The notes beneath the pieces are model-generated. The model was given only the letters and a program-made list of their open reading frames with translations, did no database searches and had not been told where the DNA came from. Shown here one piece after another: positions 24,192-24,680 of a stretch of 24,680 nucleotides of DNA. The stretch's first letter is position 1. Every line of letters starts with the position of its first letter. Origin of the DNA: Granulosicoccaceae bacterium. GTDB taxonomy: Bacteria; Pseudomonadota; Gammaproteobacteria; DAOVJZ01. The stretch spans positions 1-24,680 of the forward strand of contig DAOVJZ010000001.1 in the NCBI GenBank assembly GCA_030632035.1, read 5' to 3'. Position numbers and translations under genes: made by a program.

Positions 24192-24215
24192 GGCCCGCGA
24201 AAACGTGGGCCTTTT
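24192..24215 (+). other. Hairpin with short T run in the tRNA-Ser leader
   Basis: GGCCCGCG (24192-24199) pairs with CGTGGGCC (24204-24211) around an AAAA loop, with one G-U pair, and TTTT follows. It looks like a weak intrinsic terminator or an RNase processing site placed between the promoter and the mature tRNA, whose first base is 24222. Confidence 0.45.
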
Positions 24216-24221
24216 CATTCC

Positions 24222-24311
24222 GGAGAGATGGCCGAGTGGTCGAAGGCGCACGCCTGGAAAGTGTGTAAACGTTAATTCGTTTCGAGGGTTCGAATCCCTC
24301 TCTCTCCGCCA
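24222..24311 (+). tRNA. tRNA-Ser (anticodon GGA)
   Basis: The acceptor arms GGAGAGA (24222-24228) and TCTCTCC (24301-24307) pair perfectly. The anticodon loop CTGGAAA gives GGA, reading UCC/UCU serine codons. A long variable arm lies before the GTTCGAATC T-loop, as expected for a type II serine tRNA. The discriminator is G (24308) and CCA is encoded (24309-24311). The mature RNA including CCA is 90 bases. Confidence 0.96.
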
Positions 24312-24357
24312 TAAAAACAAAAAAGCCCCTTAGTTGGGGCTTTTTTGTTTTTATGGC
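24308..24357 (+). terminator. Long perfect terminator hairpin of tRNA-Ser
   Basis: Two 22-base arms (24308-24329 and 24336-24357) are perfect complements around a TTAGTT loop. The GC core is GCCCC/GGGGC with T6GT5 after it. The stem reaches back to the discriminator base and CCA of the tRNA. The A/T symmetry makes it a terminator for both strands. Confidence 0.85.
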
Positions 24358-24552
24358 AATGTTCGTTTCATCAATTTAGTCCATGTTTAAATCAACAATA
24401 ATATTGTGATATCATAACCAAACAATAATAAAGAATAAATTGTATGAAAAGAGTAATGGGGCTTATACGCAAGTTTTTTTGTCAAACTTTTCTGTTTGCT
24501 ATCCATCGCCTTCGGCTAACACAAAGAATATAAACTCCTGAGAGGAATTGGT

Positions 24553-24680
24553 ATGAACAAACTTCACCTATTTGCTGTAGCGGTAGTGTTGCTATGGTCG
24601 GCATTTACTATTACAAATGTTAATGCCTCTTTGAGCGCGGAAGAGATTATGGAGAAAGCTCATCATATGGTGCTTTATCA
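24553..24680 (+). CDS. Exported protein, probably LolA-like outer-membrane lipoprotein-sorting family; partial (C-terminus outside the window)
   Basis: The open frame from the ATG at 24553 runs off the right edge after 42 codons. AGAGGA (24541-24546 region) lies about seven bases upstream, a good ribosome site. Residues 1-25 form a clear signal peptide, MNKLHLFAVAVVLLWSA then a cleavage site ending VNA. The mature start, SLSAEEIMEKAHHMVLYQ, resembles the opening of proteins annotated as outer-membrane lipoprotein-sorting proteins (LolA-like fold), which begin with an AxEIMxK helix. With only 18 mature residues visible, the family call is tentative. Confidence 0.6.
   Translation, partial: MNKLHLFAVAVVLLWSAFTITNVNASLSAEEIMEKAHHMVLY

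Noticed and set aside
24444..24533. A 29-residue frame, MKRVMGLIRKFFCQTFLFAI and onward, upstream of the final gene
   Set aside because: It is hydrophobic and basic and could be a small protein, but it has no Shine-Dalgarno sequence, no promoter I can see and no recognisable relatives. Conservation would be needed to call it.
1..24680. CRISPR array, phage genes, insertion sequences or replication origin
   Set aside because: No direct-repeat arrays, transposase, integrase or DnaA-box cluster were found on reading both strands.

Overview
The window comes from the chromosome of a Gram-negative bacterium, most likely a gammaproteobacterium of moderate GC (I estimate mid-40s percent by eye). Three things point there: the cluster comEC-exbB-exbD-msbA-lpxK-ycaR-kdsB-phosphatase, the nudJ-mnmA-hflD order, and the presence of HflD and AcnB. 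I cannot name a genus. I see no phage, IS element, CRISPR array or plasmid functions; this is core chromosome with a few distinctive local arrangements.

Layout. 1-446 (minus) is the N-terminal part of a DUF2062 membrane protein. 518-8218 (plus) is an envelope-biogenesis run: ComEC, an ExbB/ExbD proton-motor pair, the lipid A flippase MsbA, the lipid A 4'-kinase LpxK, a YcaR/Trm112-type zinc-ribbon protein, the CMP-Kdo synthetase KdsB, and a low-molecular-weight protein tyrosine phosphatase. 8219-8472 has no protein gene. It holds a candidate small RNA on the minus strand (promoter-like sequence, C-rich anti-Shine-Dalgarno loop, intrinsic terminator), then a plus-strand promoter with a perfect 14-bp palindrome. 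8473-11344 (plus) is a tight three-gene operon: an NAD-dependent Gfo/Idh/MocA oxidoreductase, a DegT-family PLP aminotransferase, and LpxA. This is the GnnA-GnnB-LpxA combination, which predicts a lipid A built on 2,3-diamino-2,3-dideoxyglucose with amide-linked primary acyl chains.

11401-12771 (minus) is a two-gene operon: a small secretin-like protein and an uncharacterised partner. It is divergent from a membrane-anchored GGDEF-EAL protein (13134-15899) across a 362-bp AT-rich region. purB (minus) and acnB (plus) follow, divergent from each other. From 20042 to 24107 the minus strand carries fadL, a TusA-like sulfur carrier, hflD, mnmA and nudJ. In enterobacteria nudJ-mnmA-hflD-purB are contiguous; here tusA-like, fadL and acnB lie between hflD and purB. 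The window closes with tRNA-Ser(GGA), which has a stringent-type promoter and a long perfect terminator hairpin, and with the start of an exported, probably LolA-like, protein.

Together, lpxA, gnnA, gnnB, lpxK, msbA and kdsB supply much of the lipid A/Kdo pathway: 3-amino sugar synthesis, first acylation, 4'-phosphorylation, flipping, and Kdo activation. mnmA and the tusA-like gene may be partners in tRNA 2-thiolation. The best leads are the gnnA-gnnB-lpxA operon, the candidate small RNA at about 8239-8313, and the stand-alone mini-secretin pair.
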